A DNA stretch of 64,000 nucleotides from CAWAMD01 sp963783045 (GCA_963783045.1 CAWAMD010000005.1:558001-622000), one strand, 5' to 3'. Positions 1 to 9,039 are shown, numbered from the stretch's first letter. Made by a program: numbers and translations. Notes: generated by a model from the letters alone, not told the origin.

Positions 1-164
1 GCAGGAGCGGCCCGATCAAGAACCTGGACCTCGTGCAGGAGGCGTACGCGAAGCTCCAGCGCCGGCCTGAGCTCGAGGTCACCTGGATCAAGGCGCACGA
101 CGGGTCGCGCTGGAACGAGTACGCCGACTCGCTGGCGACGGCCTGGATGCGCGACGAGCTGTAG
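1..164 (+). CDS. rnhA: Ribonuclease HI, C-terminal fragment
   Basis: This is the 3' end of a gene that enters from the left edge; the reading frame begins at base 3 and stops at TAG 162-164. The visible 53 residues contain TWIKAHDGSRWNEYADSLA. This is the RNase HI signature in which the mobile-loop His (KAH) is followed by WNE and the last catalytic Asp (the D of YADSLA). RNase HI cleaves the RNA strand of RNA:DNA hybrids. The catalytic residues upstream lie outside the window, so activity and any N-terminal domain cannot be judged. The call rests on this short motif only but the match is good. Confidence 0.8.
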   Translation, partial: RSGPIKNLDLVQEAYAKLQRRPELEVTWIKAHDGSRWNEYADSLATAWMRDEL

Positions 165-271
165 CTCGGGGCCGGGCACGGTCTCCGCTCCGCCGGGTTG
201 CGGGCGCCATCGTCACTGCGCCGGCACTCACTCGTTGTGAGGGGCGACGCCCACCTGCTGACTAGTCCGAA

Positions 272-300
272 TTGGTCAGCCGCTTCCGTCTGGATACTGT
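272..300 (+). promoter_or_regulatory. Putative sigma-70-type promoter of the penicillin acylase gene
   Basis: TTGGTC (272-277) and TACTGT (295-300) are separated by 17 bp and lie 63 bp upstream of the ATG at 363. The -10 half overlaps the first of two operator-like dyads (293-325). The -10 hexamer TACTGT is the same as in the promoter proposed for the TetR gene near 14.5 kb. Predicted by eye only. Confidence 0.4.
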
Positions 301-325
301 TCGGTACCTGATACCGGTTGGTATC
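293..325. promoter_or_regulatory. Two tandem 16-bp operator-like dyads
   Basis: GATACTGTTCGGTACC (293-308) and GATACCGGTTGGTATC (310-325) share 12 of 16 positions and start 17 bp apart. The second is a perfect inverted repeat, GATACC-GGTT-GGTATC. Two dyads in register over a promoter, just before a secreted enzyme gene, look like the site of a dimeric repressor such as a TetR-family protein. No regulator gene is adjacent in the window. Confidence 0.5.
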
Positions 326-362
326 CGACTCGGTGGTCCGACGAACGAGGGGAGAGGACCCC

Positions 363-3300
363 ATGCTCCGACGTGCGCTGCTCGCCATGACCGGCATCGC
401 GGTGATCGCGGCCGGCACCGTGCCCGCCGCGGCCGCCGCCGATGGCGCGCCCGACGGTCACTACCGGGGCAACGGCGATCCCGGTGGATTCCACAACATC
501 GTGCCGCCGGGCCAGGACGGCGTGCTCAACGGGCCGGAGGCGATCCAGGCCTCGACGACCGGAGACGTCCCGCCGCACTTCCAGGACCAGCTGCAGATGT
601 ATGCGGACCTGATCCTGGACAAGGCGACGCCGGGCTTCACCGCGGACAAGCTCGACACCTACTACAAGGACGCGTCCTTCGGCGTGAAGCCCGAGGATGT
701 CGGCCGCGTGTACTCGCCGGGCGGCCGCGACGACGTGACCGTCGTACGCGACAAGAGCTTCGGCGTGCCGCACATCTACGGCGATACCCGTGAGGGCGCC
801 ATGTACGCCGACGGGTACACCGCCGCCGAGGACCGGCTCTTCCTCATGGACGTGCTCCGTCACGTCGGTCGCGCGCAGCTCGCCGCCTTCCTCGGCGCGA
901 GCGAGGGCAACCTGCACCAGGACGCCGAGCAGATGGCGGCCGCGCCCTACACCGAGCAGGACCTCCACGACCAGATCGAGGCCATCAAGAACTCCGACGA
1001 CCCGACGCTGCGCCAGGTCTACGTGGACGGCAAGAACTACGTCGACGGCGTCAACCGCTACATCAGCGAGGCGCTGACCGACCCGTCGAAGCTCCCGGCC
1101 GAGTACCCGGCGCTCCAGCAGGTCCCCTCGAAGTTCGTGCCCGAGGACATCGTCGCGATCGCGTCGCTCGTCGGCGGGATCTTCGGCAAGGGCGGCGGCC
1201 GTGAGGTCGCCAACTACTGCGGGATCCAGCAGCTCTCGTCGCAGGTCGGGCCCACCGAGGCCCGCACGATCTTCGACGACTTCCACCTCGCGAACGACGC
1301 CGAGGCGCCGACGACCGTCCCGAACAAGCGCTTCGACTACATGAGCGACCTCGGTCCGGTCGACCAGGCCTCGATCCCGCAGCTCGACTGCTCGAGCCTG
1401 CACGCGATCCAGGCGCCGCCGCCCGGTCCGGACCAGGCCGCGGGGACCGTCGAGAACCTCGTCCCGAACCCGCCGCTGCCGGCGGCGCCGTCGGGCGGGG
1501 CGGCCGCCCCGGGGACGGCGAGCGCCACGTCGGCCACGGATGCACCGTCCGCGGTGCACGAGGTCGACACCCCGTGGGGGACAATGCCGCTGACGTTCAA
1601 CTCGGCGATGAGCAACGCTGTGCTCGTGTCGGGGGCCCACACCGACACCGGCAACCCGATCGCGGTCTTCGGTCCGCAGACCGGGTACTTCGCCCCGCAG
1701 CTGCTGCGTGAGCTCGACATCCACGCGCCCGGGATCGACGCACGCGGGGTCGCGTTCGCGGGCACCGACATCTACGTCCAGCTCGGCCGCGGCCGCGACT
1801 ACGCGTGGTCGGCCACCTCCGCCAGCGCCGACCTCGTCGACCAGTTCGTCGTCGAGCTCTGCGACCCGGACGGGGGACAGGCCAGCGTCGACTCGATGGG
1901 CTACGTCTACGACGGGCAGTGCAAGGCGATCGAGTCGCACCAGCAGGTGCTCGTCGCCAAGCCGTCCGCCGGCGGGATGCCGATCGACCAGAACGACCCG
2001 CAGCCGCCGTCGTCCGACGACGTGGTCGTCAACAAGTACTTCGAGCGGGCGCCCGACTACGGCCCGATCTCGGCCCGCGGGACGCTGACCGACGGCACCC
2101 CGATCGCCATCGCGGTCGAGCGCACCACCTACGGCAGCGAGCTGGCCTCCGCCCGCGGGTTCCAGCAGATCAACGACCCGGACTTCATGAAGGACGGCGT
2201 GGACTCGTTCCGCCGCGCCATGGGCCAGGGCGTCGACTACACGTTCAACTGGTTCTACGTGGACCGCGACCACGTCGCCTACCAGCACTCGTGCCTGTGC
2301 CCGCTGCGGGCGAAGGGCACCGACCCGTACCTGCCCACCTGGGGGAACGGGCAGTGGGACTGGACCGGCAGACTCGGGTTCGAGGACGAGCCCCACGCCA
2401 CCGATCCCGGACAGGGCTACCTCGTCTCGTGGAACAACAAGCAGGCGCCCGGCTTCACGGCGAACGACGGCCAGTTCGGCTACGGGCCCATCCACCGGTC
2501 GACGATGCTCGAGCGTCGCATCAAGGCGAAGCTCGCCAACGGCCACAAGGTCGAGGTCGGCGACGTGGTCGACGTGATGGCGCTGGCCGCCACGACCGAC
2601 CTGCGTGCCCAGGAGATCATGCCGCTGCTCGAGCGGGTCATGGGATCCGACGCGCCCGGTGGCGCCGACCCACGGGTGACGGACATGTGGGACCGGCTGC
2701 AGGCCTGGGCGGCCGACGACCTCGGTCACCGTCGCGACCACGACGGTGATGGCCAGTACGAGCATGCCCAGGCGGTCGCGATCATGGACGCCTGGTGGAG
2801 CCACCTGTACGACGCGATGTTCAAGGAGCGCTCGGCGAACGCCCGGGAGGTGCTCGGCATCGGGTTGCACGACGCGCCACAGAACCACCTCGGCTCCGCG
2901 TTCCAGGACAAGGTGTACGCCCACGTCGACAAGGACCTGCGCCAGGTGCTCGGCGACCCGGTGAAGGACCCGTTCTCGCGCACCTACTGCGGTGGCGGTG
3001 ATCTCGCGACCTGCCGAAGCGACCTGTGGGCATCCCTGTCCCAGGCGGCCGGCGATCTCGAGAACGAGTTCGGGTCGTCGAACGTGGACGACTGGCAGCG
3101 CACGATCGCCGACGATGCGATCAAGCACCAGACCGTCGGTGTCGTGGGCGTGCCCGACATCCCGTGGCAGAACCGGCCGACGTTCCAGCAGGTCGTGCAG
3201 ATCCCCGTCACCGGCAACGGCCAGGGCCAGGGCGGACCGGGCCACGGGCCGTCCGCACCGGCAGCGCCGGCGAACGACACGGTGGCTGCCGGCGCGACCC

Positions 3301-3395
3301 TGCCCAGCACCGGCGCGGACGGTGGCGTGGTGAGCCTCGGCCTGGGGCTCGTCGGGCTGGCCGGGCTGCTGGACCGGCGCCGACGCCGGACGTAG
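363..3395 (+). CDS. Secreted penicillin acylase-family Ntn hydrolase with LPxTG-type anchor
   Basis: Penicillin/AHL-acylase-like amidohydrolase of about 1010 residues, exported and self-cleaved into alpha and beta chains. The ATG at 363 is chosen over an upstream GTG-type start because GGAG lies at 350-353 and the product then begins with a signal peptide (MLRRALLAM... ending ...PAAAAA). After a Pro/Ala-rich spacer around residues 350-400 comes MSNAVLVSG; Ser417 is the expected N-terminal nucleophile of the beta chain. The C terminus has LPSTGA at about residue 980, a hydrophobic stretch and DRRRRRT, which is a sortase sorting signal. Family members deacylate beta-lactams, acyl-homoserine lactones or similar amides; the substrate here is unknown. 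No sortase is in the window. Confidence 0.88.
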   Translation: MLRRALLAMTGIAVIAAGTVPAAAAADGAPDGHYRGNGDPGGFHNIVPPGQDGVLNGPEAIQASTTGDVPPHFQDQLQMYADLILDKATPGFTADKLDTYYKDASFGVKPEDVGRVYSPGGRDDVTVVRDKSFGVPHIYGDTREGAMYADGYTAAEDRLFLMDVLRHVGRAQLAAFLGASEGNLHQDAEQMAAAPYTEQDLHDQIEAIKNSDDPTLRQVYVDGKNYVDGVNRYISEALTDPSKLPAEYPALQQVPSKFVPEDIVAIASLVGGIFGKGGGREVANYCGIQQLSSQVGPTEARTIFDDFHLANDAEAPTTVPNKRFDYMSDLGPVDQASIPQLDCSSLHAIQAPPPGPDQAAGTVENLVPNPPLPAAPSGGAAAPGTASATSATDAPSAVHEVDTPWGTMPLTFNSAMSNAVLVSGAHTDTGNPIAVFGPQTGYFAPQLLRELDIHAPGIDARGVAFAGTDIYVQLGRGRDYAWSATSASADLVDQFVVELCDPDGGQASVDSMGYVYDGQCKAIESHQQVLVAKPSAGGMPIDQNDPQPPSSDDVVVNKYFERAPDYGPISARGTLTDGTPIAIAVERTTYGSELASARGFQQINDPDFMKDGVDSFRRAMGQGVDYTFNWFYVDRDHVAYQHSCLCPLRAKGTDPYLPTWGNGQWDWTGRLGFEDEPHATDPGQGYLVSWNNKQAPGFTANDGQFGYGPIHRSTMLERRIKAKLANGHKVEVGDVVDVMALAATTDLRAQEIMPLLERVMGSDAPGGADPRVTDMWDRLQAWAADDLGHRRDHDGDGQYEHAQAVAIMDAWWSHLYDAMFKERSANAREVLGIGLHDAPQNHLGSAFQDKVYAHVDKDLRQVLGDPVKDPFSRTYCGGGDLATCRSDLWASLSQAAGDLENEFGSSNVDDWQRTIADDAIKHQTVGVVGVPDIPWQNRPTFQQVVQIPVTGNGQGQGGPGHGPSAPAAPANDTVAAGATLPSTGADGGVVSLGLGLVGLAGLLDRRRRRT

Positions 3396-3450
3396 CCCAC
3401 CCGACACCCGACTACGATCGCCGGCGGAGCGCCGTCGACCAGGGGGCCGC

Positions 3451-4374
3451 GTGGCGTACAGACTCGAACCCGACGAGCCGATCCGTGACGGGCTGCGGCG
3501 GGTGATCGTCGAGCAGCTCGACCGCGCGGTCACCCGGATCGACGACCACGACGACGCGTCCGTCCACGACGTGCGCACGAGCCTGAAGAAGGCCCGTGCG
3601 GCTCTGCGCCTCACCCAGGGCGGCTTCCCCGGGTTCGGTCGGGAGAACGCGACGCTGCGCGACGCCGGGCGGACCCTGTCCGCGACGCGCGATGCACAGG
3701 TCGTGGTGACGACGCTCGACGGGCTCCTCGACGAGGCGAGCCCCGAGGAGGCGCCGGCCCTGCGCGAGGTCCGCGACGCGCTCGGTCCCGTCGCTGCGGT
3801 CACCGCCGCGCCGGCGGCCGCAGGCCCCGAACGGACCGCCGACCGGTCCGCCGAGGCGGACAGCGTCCCGGCCGTCCTGGCCGCGAGCCGCCAGCGGGCC
3901 GAGGTCTGGGATCTCGACGGCGTGCGCATGCCCACCCTGGAGCAGGGGCTCGCGCGGACCTACGGCCGGGGACGGCGGACGCTGGTGACCGCGAGCCGTG
4001 AGCCCACCACGACGGCGCTGCATGCGTGGCGCCGTCGGGTCAAGGACCTCTGGTACCAGCTGCGTCTCGTCGAGCCGGCCTGGCCGCCGCTCGTCGCCGC
4101 GCAGATCGCAGCCGCCGGGACGCTCGGAGAGCAGCTCGGAGCCGACCACGACCTGCAGCTCGTGGACCGGGCGATCACCGGGGCGTCCGCGTCCGACGAG
4201 GTCGCACGGCGCGCCGCCGCGGTGGTCGTCCGCCGCCGGCGCGCGATCCAGCGCGACGCGTTCGTCCTCGGTCAGCGCCTCTACGTCGAGTCTGCCCGCT
4301 CGTTCAGCGAGCGGACGATGGCGTACGTCCGCCTGTGGCGCGCCGAGGCGCGCGTCACGCCGCCGGCTGGATGA
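3451..4374 (+). CDS. CHAD domain protein
   Basis: 307 residues, GTG start. The sequence shows the conserved-histidine alpha-helical (CHAD) pattern twice: VHDVRTSLKKARAALRL near residue 30 and HAWRRRVKDLWYQLRL near residue 190. LGEQLGADHDLQLV follows the second copy. CHAD proteins bind polyphosphate through these basic helices. There is no CYTH/triphosphatase domain in this protein or beside it. The stop overlaps the ATG of the GH13 gene (ATGA, 4371-4374), so the two are probably translationally coupled. That coupling with a glycosidase is the only hint to function, and the role is unknown. Confidence 0.85.
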   Translation: MAYRLEPDEPIRDGLRRVIVEQLDRAVTRIDDHDDASVHDVRTSLKKARAALRLTQGGFPGFGRENATLRDAGRTLSATRDAQVVVTTLDGLLDEASPEEAPALREVRDALGPVAAVTAAPAAAGPERTADRSAEADSVPAVLAASRQRAEVWDLDGVRMPTLEQGLARTYGRGRRTLVTASREPTTTALHAWRRRVKDLWYQLRLVEPAWPPLVAAQIAAAGTLGEQLGADHDLQLVDRAITGASASDEVARRAAAVVVRRRRAIQRDAFVLGQRLYVESARSFSERTMAYVRLWRAEARVTPPAG

Positions 4375-5895
4375 CGCCTCGGCGCCCCCGGCCGGTGCCG
4401 GGCACCACGGCGACGCGCCCATCGGGGGCCGGCGACCGGCTGCTCTACCAGGTCGACGCCCGGGCGTGGGTGCGCCGGCGCAGCGAGACGCTCGGCCGAC
4501 CGGCGACCCTCGACGACATCCCGAGCGCCGCGCTCGACCGCCTGCAGGCACTGGGCTTCCACTGGTGCTATCTCCTCGGCGTCTGGCAGACCGGCGAGGC
4601 GGCCCGGGAGGTGTCACGCCAGGATCCGCAGGTGCGCGCGGCGGTCGCGGCCGTCCTGCCGGACGCGACCGACGACGACATCTGCGGCTCCTGCTTCGCG
4701 ATCACCGGCTACACCGTCCATGACGCGCTCGGCGGCGACGCCGCCCTGGCGCGGTTGCGGGCGCGGCTCGCTGAGCGGGGGATGAGGCTCATGGTCGACT
4801 TCGTGCCGAACCACACCGCCCCCGACCACCCCTGGAGCACGGCACATCCCGACTACTACGTCCTCGGGGACGAGCCCGACCTCGCGGCTCGCCCCGACGC
4901 GTTCGTGCGACGGGGGGAGTGGATCATGGCCCACGGCCGGGACCCCTCCTTCGCGCCCTGGCGCGACACGCTCCAGCTCGACTACTCGAACCCGGCGGTG
5001 CAGGCGGCGATGACCGCCGAGCTCGCCGCCGTCGCCGCCCGCGCCGACGGCATCCGCTGCGACATGGCGATGCTCGTCCTACCGGACGTCTTCGCCGACA
5101 CGTGGGGGCGACGACCGGCGCCGTTCTGGCAGCAGGCCATCGCCCGCTGCCGGGAGGAGCAGCCCGAGGTCACCCTGCTCGCCGAGGTCTACTGGGACCG
5201 TGAGGAGGAGCTGCTCGACCAGGGGTTCGACCTCGCCTACGACAAGCGGCTCTACGACCGGCTCGTCGCGCCCTCGGCGCCGGACGTCCGCGACCATCTC
5301 CAGGCCGACCCGGTCCGTCAGCGCCGTCTGGCCCGGTTCCTCGAGAACCACGACGAGGCGCGGGCGGCGACGCGCTTCCCCTTCGCCGTGCACCGCGCCG
5401 CGACGCTGATCGCCTTCCTGACACCCGGGCTGTCGTTCATCCATGAGGGACAGCGCGAGGGACTTCCGTCACCACGTGTCCGTCCACGCGTGCCGTGGCC
5501 CGGACGAGCCAGTCGATCCGACCGTGACCGGCTGGTACGACCAGCTGCTCGCGCTCCTGCGTGATCCCGTGCTGCGCGACGGGGACTTCGCCCTGCTCGA
5601 CGCCAGCGCGGCGGGCGACGGCGCGACCGCCGACGCCACGTCCGGCGGGGCCGCCCCCGACGACCTCGTCGCCTGCCTCCGGGTGCAGGGGCGCGCCCGT
5701 CGCATCGTCCTCGTCAACTACGGCCCCGCCCCGGGCCGCTACCGCGTGACGCTGCCGGTCGAGCACGGCGAGGGGGCGGGGATGCGGGGACGCGACCTGC
5801 TCACGGGCGCGACGGTGACGATCGCCGGGGACGTGCTCGAGGTCTCCCTACCGGCCTGGGGCGCCCAGGTCCTCGCCGTGGATCCCGTCGCATGA
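4371..5895 (+). CDS. GH13 alpha-amylase-family glycosidase, apparently frameshifted
   Basis: About 507 residues if one extra base is ignored. The first reading frame (4371-5564) holds the (beta/alpha)8 barrel: VDFVPNHTAPDH, nucleophile Asp231 in DGIRCDMAML, acid/base Glu272 in LLAEVYW and Asp328 in FLENHDE. After SFIHEGQREG the frame turns into Arg/Pro-rich noise. The family-like continuation (HHVSVHACRGPDEPVDP, then a beta-rich C-terminal domain ending AWGAQVLAVDPVA) is in the +1 frame up to 5895. The shift lies between about 5455 and 5470. ATG overlaps the CHAD stop and the TGA overlaps the GNAT ATG. The substrate is not predictable; alpha-glucan or maltooligosaccharide is likely. Confidence 0.85.
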
Positions 5896-6488
5896 GCATC
5901 CGACCGCCCGGACGGATCGACCTCGGCGACGTGGTGCTGCGCCGCTGGACCGACGAGGACGCCTCGGCGTTGTACGCCGCCGTCCGCGCATCGCAGGAGG
6001 CCCTTGCCGCCTGGATGCCCTGGGCGGTCGACTACACGCAGCGGGACACCCGCGACTTCCTGCGGACCGCCCAGGACGGCTGGCGGACCCGCGAGGCGTT
6101 CCTGTACGCGATCGACGACGGCGAGGGGGCCGTCCTCGGCGCCTGCGGCCTCCATGCGCGGGTCGCCAGGCGGGGCCTCGAGATCGGCTACTGGGTCCAC
6201 ACGAGGCATACGGGCTACGGGATCGCGACCCGCGCCGCAGCGGCCTGCACGCGTGCGGGCCTCGCCGTGCGCGACAGGGACCACGTCGATATCCAGCACG
6301 ACGCCGCGAACCGGCGCAGCGAGGCGATCCCGGCACGGCTCGGGTTCGTGCGCGTCGGCGTGCGCGACGAGTCGGCGGCGCCGCGCGGGTCCGGGCAGAC
6401 CGTCACCTGGCGTCTGGACCGCAGCGCCTACGCGTCCAGCAACGTGCCGGCCATCCTCGCGGACCTCTGGCCCGAGGGAACGGCGTGA
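5892..6488 (+). CDS. GNAT acetyltransferase (RimJ/RimL-like)
   Basis: 198 residues. The N terminus LGDVVLRRWTDEDASALYAAV and the later EIGYWVHTRHTGYGIATRAA are the usual beta1-alpha1 and acetyl-CoA-loop regions of the RimJ/RimL branch; the loop's Q/R-x-x-G-x-G/A appears as RHTGYGIA. HDAANRRSEAIPARLGFVRVG is the C-terminal portion. These enzymes acetylate protein N termini or small amines using acetyl-CoA; the acceptor is unknown. The start overlaps the GH13 stop by ATGA, so CHAD-GH13-GNAT probably form one transcript. The dif site follows 43 bp downstream. Confidence 0.88.
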   Translation: MSIRPPGRIDLGDVVLRRWTDEDASALYAAVRASQEALAAWMPWAVDYTQRDTRDFLRTAQDGWRTREAFLYAIDDGEGAVLGACGLHARVARRGLEIGYWVHTRHTGYGIATRAAAACTRAGLAVRDRDHVDIQHDAANRRSEAIPARLGFVRVGVRDESAAPRGSGQTVTWRLDRSAYASSNVPAILADLWPEGTA

Positions 6489-6531
6489 CCCCGAACGCGA
6501 CGGCATGAGCCCCTCCTCGCACCGCCCCGCT

Positions 6532-6559
6532 TTCCCCGATAAGTGACATTATGTAAACT
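6532..6559 (+). other. dif: Chromosomal dif site (XerC/XerD recombination site)
   Basis: A 28-bp element in an intergenic gap: left arm TTCCCCGATAA (6532-6542), centre GTGACA (6543-6548) and right arm TTATGTAAACT (6549-6559). The right arm is, from memory, identical to the XerD/RipX arm of Bacillus subtilis dif. CCGATAA plus ACATTATGT agrees with the published actinobacterial dif consensus as I recall it. The 11-6-11 layout with ATAA / TTAT flanking the centre is diagnostic. It is markedly AT-richer than its surroundings and lies outside genes, as expected. It would resolve chromosome dimers at the replication terminus, with XerD encoded at 60262-61194. Confidence 0.88.
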
Positions 6560-6703
6560 AGCGCTGGTGTGGGCCCCTTCCCTCCTGGACGGGTGCCGGG
6601 CCGGTCCGGCCGATCAGCCCTGGACCGCCGGGCACGTCGCGTCCACGAGGGTCCGACGCTCGCCCGTAGCGTGGGAACCGGACGCCCGCGACGAGGAGCC
6701 CCC

Positions 6704-7129
6704 ATGCCGATCACCGACGCCGACCAGCTGCGCGACATCCTGCAGAGCACGACGACGATCGCCGTCGTCGGCGCCTCGAGCAGCCCGGACAAGGCCGCCC
6801 ACCGCATCCCCGCGTACCTGCAGACGCAGGGCTACAAGATCGTTCCGGTCAACCCCGGCTCCGACGAGATCCTCGGTGAGCCCACGGTCGGCTCCCTCGC
6901 CGAGATCGACGAGCACGTCAACGTCGTGGACGTGTTCCGTCCGGCCGACGAGGCTCCGGACATCGCCCGGGCCGCGGTCGAGCTCGGCGCCGACGTGCTC
7001 TGGCTCCAGCAGGGCATCGTCTCCGAGGAAGCCGAGCAGATCGCGACCGACGGGGGTCTCCAGGTCGTCATGGGACGCTGCATGGGTGCCGAGCACGGCA
7101 CACTCGGGCTCGGTCCCGGCCCTCACTGA
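6704..7129 (+). CDS. CoA-binding domain protein (YccU family)
   Basis: 141 residues, a single Rossmann-type CoA-binding domain. IAVVGASSSPDKAAHRIPAYL near residue 20 is the nucleotide-binding loop. YKIVPVNPGSDEILGEPTVGSL and DVVDVFRPADEAPDIARAA-like segments follow in the order seen in YccU/CoA_binding_2 proteins, with LWLQQGIVSEEAEQIA and the conserved Cys of GRCMGAEH near the end. The ATG at 6704 follows GAGGAG by seven bases; a longer upstream frame has no such site. The biochemical role of the family is not established. Confidence 0.88.
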   Translation: MPITDADQLRDILQSTTTIAVVGASSSPDKAAHRIPAYLQTQGYKIVPVNPGSDEILGEPTVGSLAEIDEHVNVVDVFRPADEAPDIARAAVELGADVLWLQQGIVSEEAEQIATDGGLQVVMGRCMGAEHGTLGLGPGPH

Positions 7130-7258
7130 CACCGACCGCTCCCGGATCCGTCACCCTGACACGGCCCTGACCGGTTCGTCCGGATCGTCACCTACGCCGC
7201 CTGCGAGCCGCCGCGCGCTACCGTCCCGCTGGGGAACGACCTCTGTGGGGGCGACGGC

Positions 7259-8962
7259 ATGGGACGTGCACGGCTGATCTTCGTGACGACGGCGCTCGTG
7301 GCGCTCCTGCCGCTGACGGCGACCTCGTCGGCGGCGGCCCCGCGGGCGGTCGATCGTCTCGCCGGCGGTTCGCGGATCGAGACCGCGGTGGCCGTCGCGC
7401 GGCACGCCTTCCCCACCCGCGCGGACGAGGTGTTCCTCGCGCGGGCCGATCTGCCCGCCGACGCGCTGGCGGCAGGGTCGCTCACCGACGGTCCGGTCCT
7501 GCTCGTCCCACGCTGCGGTGACGTGCCGCCGGTCGTCGCCGACGCCATCGAGGCGCTCGCACCGACGCACGTGACCGCGCTCGGCGGCACCGCGGCCGTG
7601 TGCGCCGCCATGCTGCAGGCCGCGGCGGGCGGACGCCCCACCGCCCGGATCGCCGGCGCGGACCGGATCGGCACCAGCATCGCCATCGCCGAACACCAGT
7701 TCAATTCGGGATCCTCGCGGGTGTACCTCGCCAGCGCGGACACCGCCGCCCCCGACGCCGTCGTCGCCGGCTCCCTCACCGACGGCCCGATCCTGCTGGT
7801 GCCCGGGATTCGCCCGCTGCCCGACGCGGTCCGGGACGAGATCGCGCGCCTCTCCCCCGACGAGGTCGTCGCCGTCGGCGGTCGTGTCGCGATCGCGGAC
7901 GACGTGCTGCGAGCCGCCGCCGACGGGCGGCCGTCGTCACGGCTGGCCGGCGACTCCCGGTTCTCGACCGCCGCCGCGGTCGGCCGGGCCGCCTTCCCCA
8001 CCGGCGCCGCCACGGTCTACCTCGCCCGTGCCGACGTGTTCGCCGACGCGATGGTCGCCGGGGCGCTCACCGACGGGCCGGTCCTGCTCGTCCCTCACTG
8101 CGGCGCCGTCCCGGCGGCCGTCGACGCGGCGATCGACGCGCTCGCCCCGGCCACCGTCGTGGCGCTCGGCGGCGAACGCGCCGTCTGCGCCCTGACCCGT
8201 GACCGCGCCGCCGACACCGCCCCTCCCCCGCTGGCCACCACCCCACCGACCACGATCCCGGACATCGCGGACACGATCGTCGCCACCGAGCAGATGACCC
8301 GCGCGGGCGACACGCCCGCGTGGGTCGAGTCGCTCGCGAGCGCACAGCAGCTCGCCTACCGGCAGCTCGTCCACCACCCCGAGTGGCGCGACGCGGTGTA
8401 CGCGGCGCTCCCGGACGACCTCGTCCCGATCGCGCGCGCGAACGTCGACGCCGGTGCGGACCTCACCTCGATGGTCACCCGGTACAAGGACGCTCCGCCC
8501 TCGGACTGGCGGATCGTCATGCCCGCACCGGCCGCTGAGCTGCTCGGGTACTACCGCGAGGGCGAGCGCCGCTACGGCGTGCCGTGGAACGTGCTGGCCG
8601 CCGTCCACCTCGTGGAGACCCGGATGAGCCGGATCGACGGGCTCTCGTCGGCGGGCGCCCAGGGCCCCATGCAGTTCATGCCGGCCACGTGGGACGCCTA
8701 CGGCGAGGGCGACGTGCACGACGACCACGACGCGATCGTGGCTGCCGCCCGGTACCTGCACGCGAACGGCGCCCCGTCGGACATGGACTCCGCCCTCTAC
8801 GCGTACAACCACCACTGGGCCTACGTGCGGGCCGTCACCCGCTACGCACAGCAGATGGCCGCAGGCGGCGAGAACGTGTACCGCACCTACCACGGGTGGC
8901 GCGTCTGGTACCGCACGACCCACGGGGACGTCCTCCTCGAGGAGGAGAACCGCCCGCAGTGA
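7259..8962 (+). CDS. Secreted CWB2-repeat lytic transglycosylase
   Basis: 567 residues. A signal peptide (about 1-27) is followed by three cell-wall-binding repeat 2 units (about 28-315). Each unit begins with a variant of RLAGGSRIETA and contains a DG-P-VLLVP / ALGG pattern. A Thr/Pro linker (about 316-335) leads to a C-terminal SLT-type domain: PWNVLAAVHLVETRMSRIDG with the catalytic Glu, then SAGAQGPMQFMPATW, and ALYAYNHHWAY. Such enzymes cleave peptidoglycan glycan strands, and the CWB2 units hold the protein on the wall. The second CWB2 protein in the window is at 41618-43036. It probably acts outside the cell in wall turnover or daughter-cell separation. Confidence 0.9.
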   Translation: MGRARLIFVTTALVALLPLTATSSAAAPRAVDRLAGGSRIETAVAVARHAFPTRADEVFLARADLPADALAAGSLTDGPVLLVPRCGDVPPVVADAIEALAPTHVTALGGTAAVCAAMLQAAAGGRPTARIAGADRIGTSIAIAEHQFNSGSSRVYLASADTAAPDAVVAGSLTDGPILLVPGIRPLPDAVRDEIARLSPDEVVAVGGRVAIADDVLRAAADGRPSSRLAGDSRFSTAAAVGRAAFPTGAATVYLARADVFADAMVAGALTDGPVLLVPHCGAVPAAVDAAIDALAPATVVALGGERAVCALTRDRAADTAPPPLATTPPTTIPDIADTIVATEQMTRAGDTPAWVESLASAQQLAYRQLVHHPEWRDAVYAALPDDLVPIARANVDAGADLTSMVTRYKDAPPSDWRIVMPAPAAELLGYYREGERRYGVPWNVLAAVHLVETRMSRIDGLSSAGAQGPMQFMPATWDAYGEGDVHDDHDAIVAAARYLHANGAPSDMDSALYAYNHHWAYVRAVTRYAQQMAAGGENVYRTYHGWRVWYRTTHGDVLLEEENRPQ

Positions 8963-9039
8963 CCGTACGGCGCCGTGCACACGTTGCGTGACGCGCCGGG
9001 AACGGTAAGGCTCATGGCCCGAGCGCGAGGACCGGCAGC

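Noticed and set aside
276..3935. Very long minus-strand open frame opposite the penicillin acylase
   Set aside because: High GC leaves antisense frames open. The translation is Arg/Val/Gly-rich without motifs, while the plus strand carries a complete recognised protein.
7130..7258. c-di-AMP (ydaO) riboswitch before the lytic transglycosylase
   Set aside because: Such switches often precede actinobacterial wall hydrolases, but the 129-bp leader is too short and lacks the conserved core.
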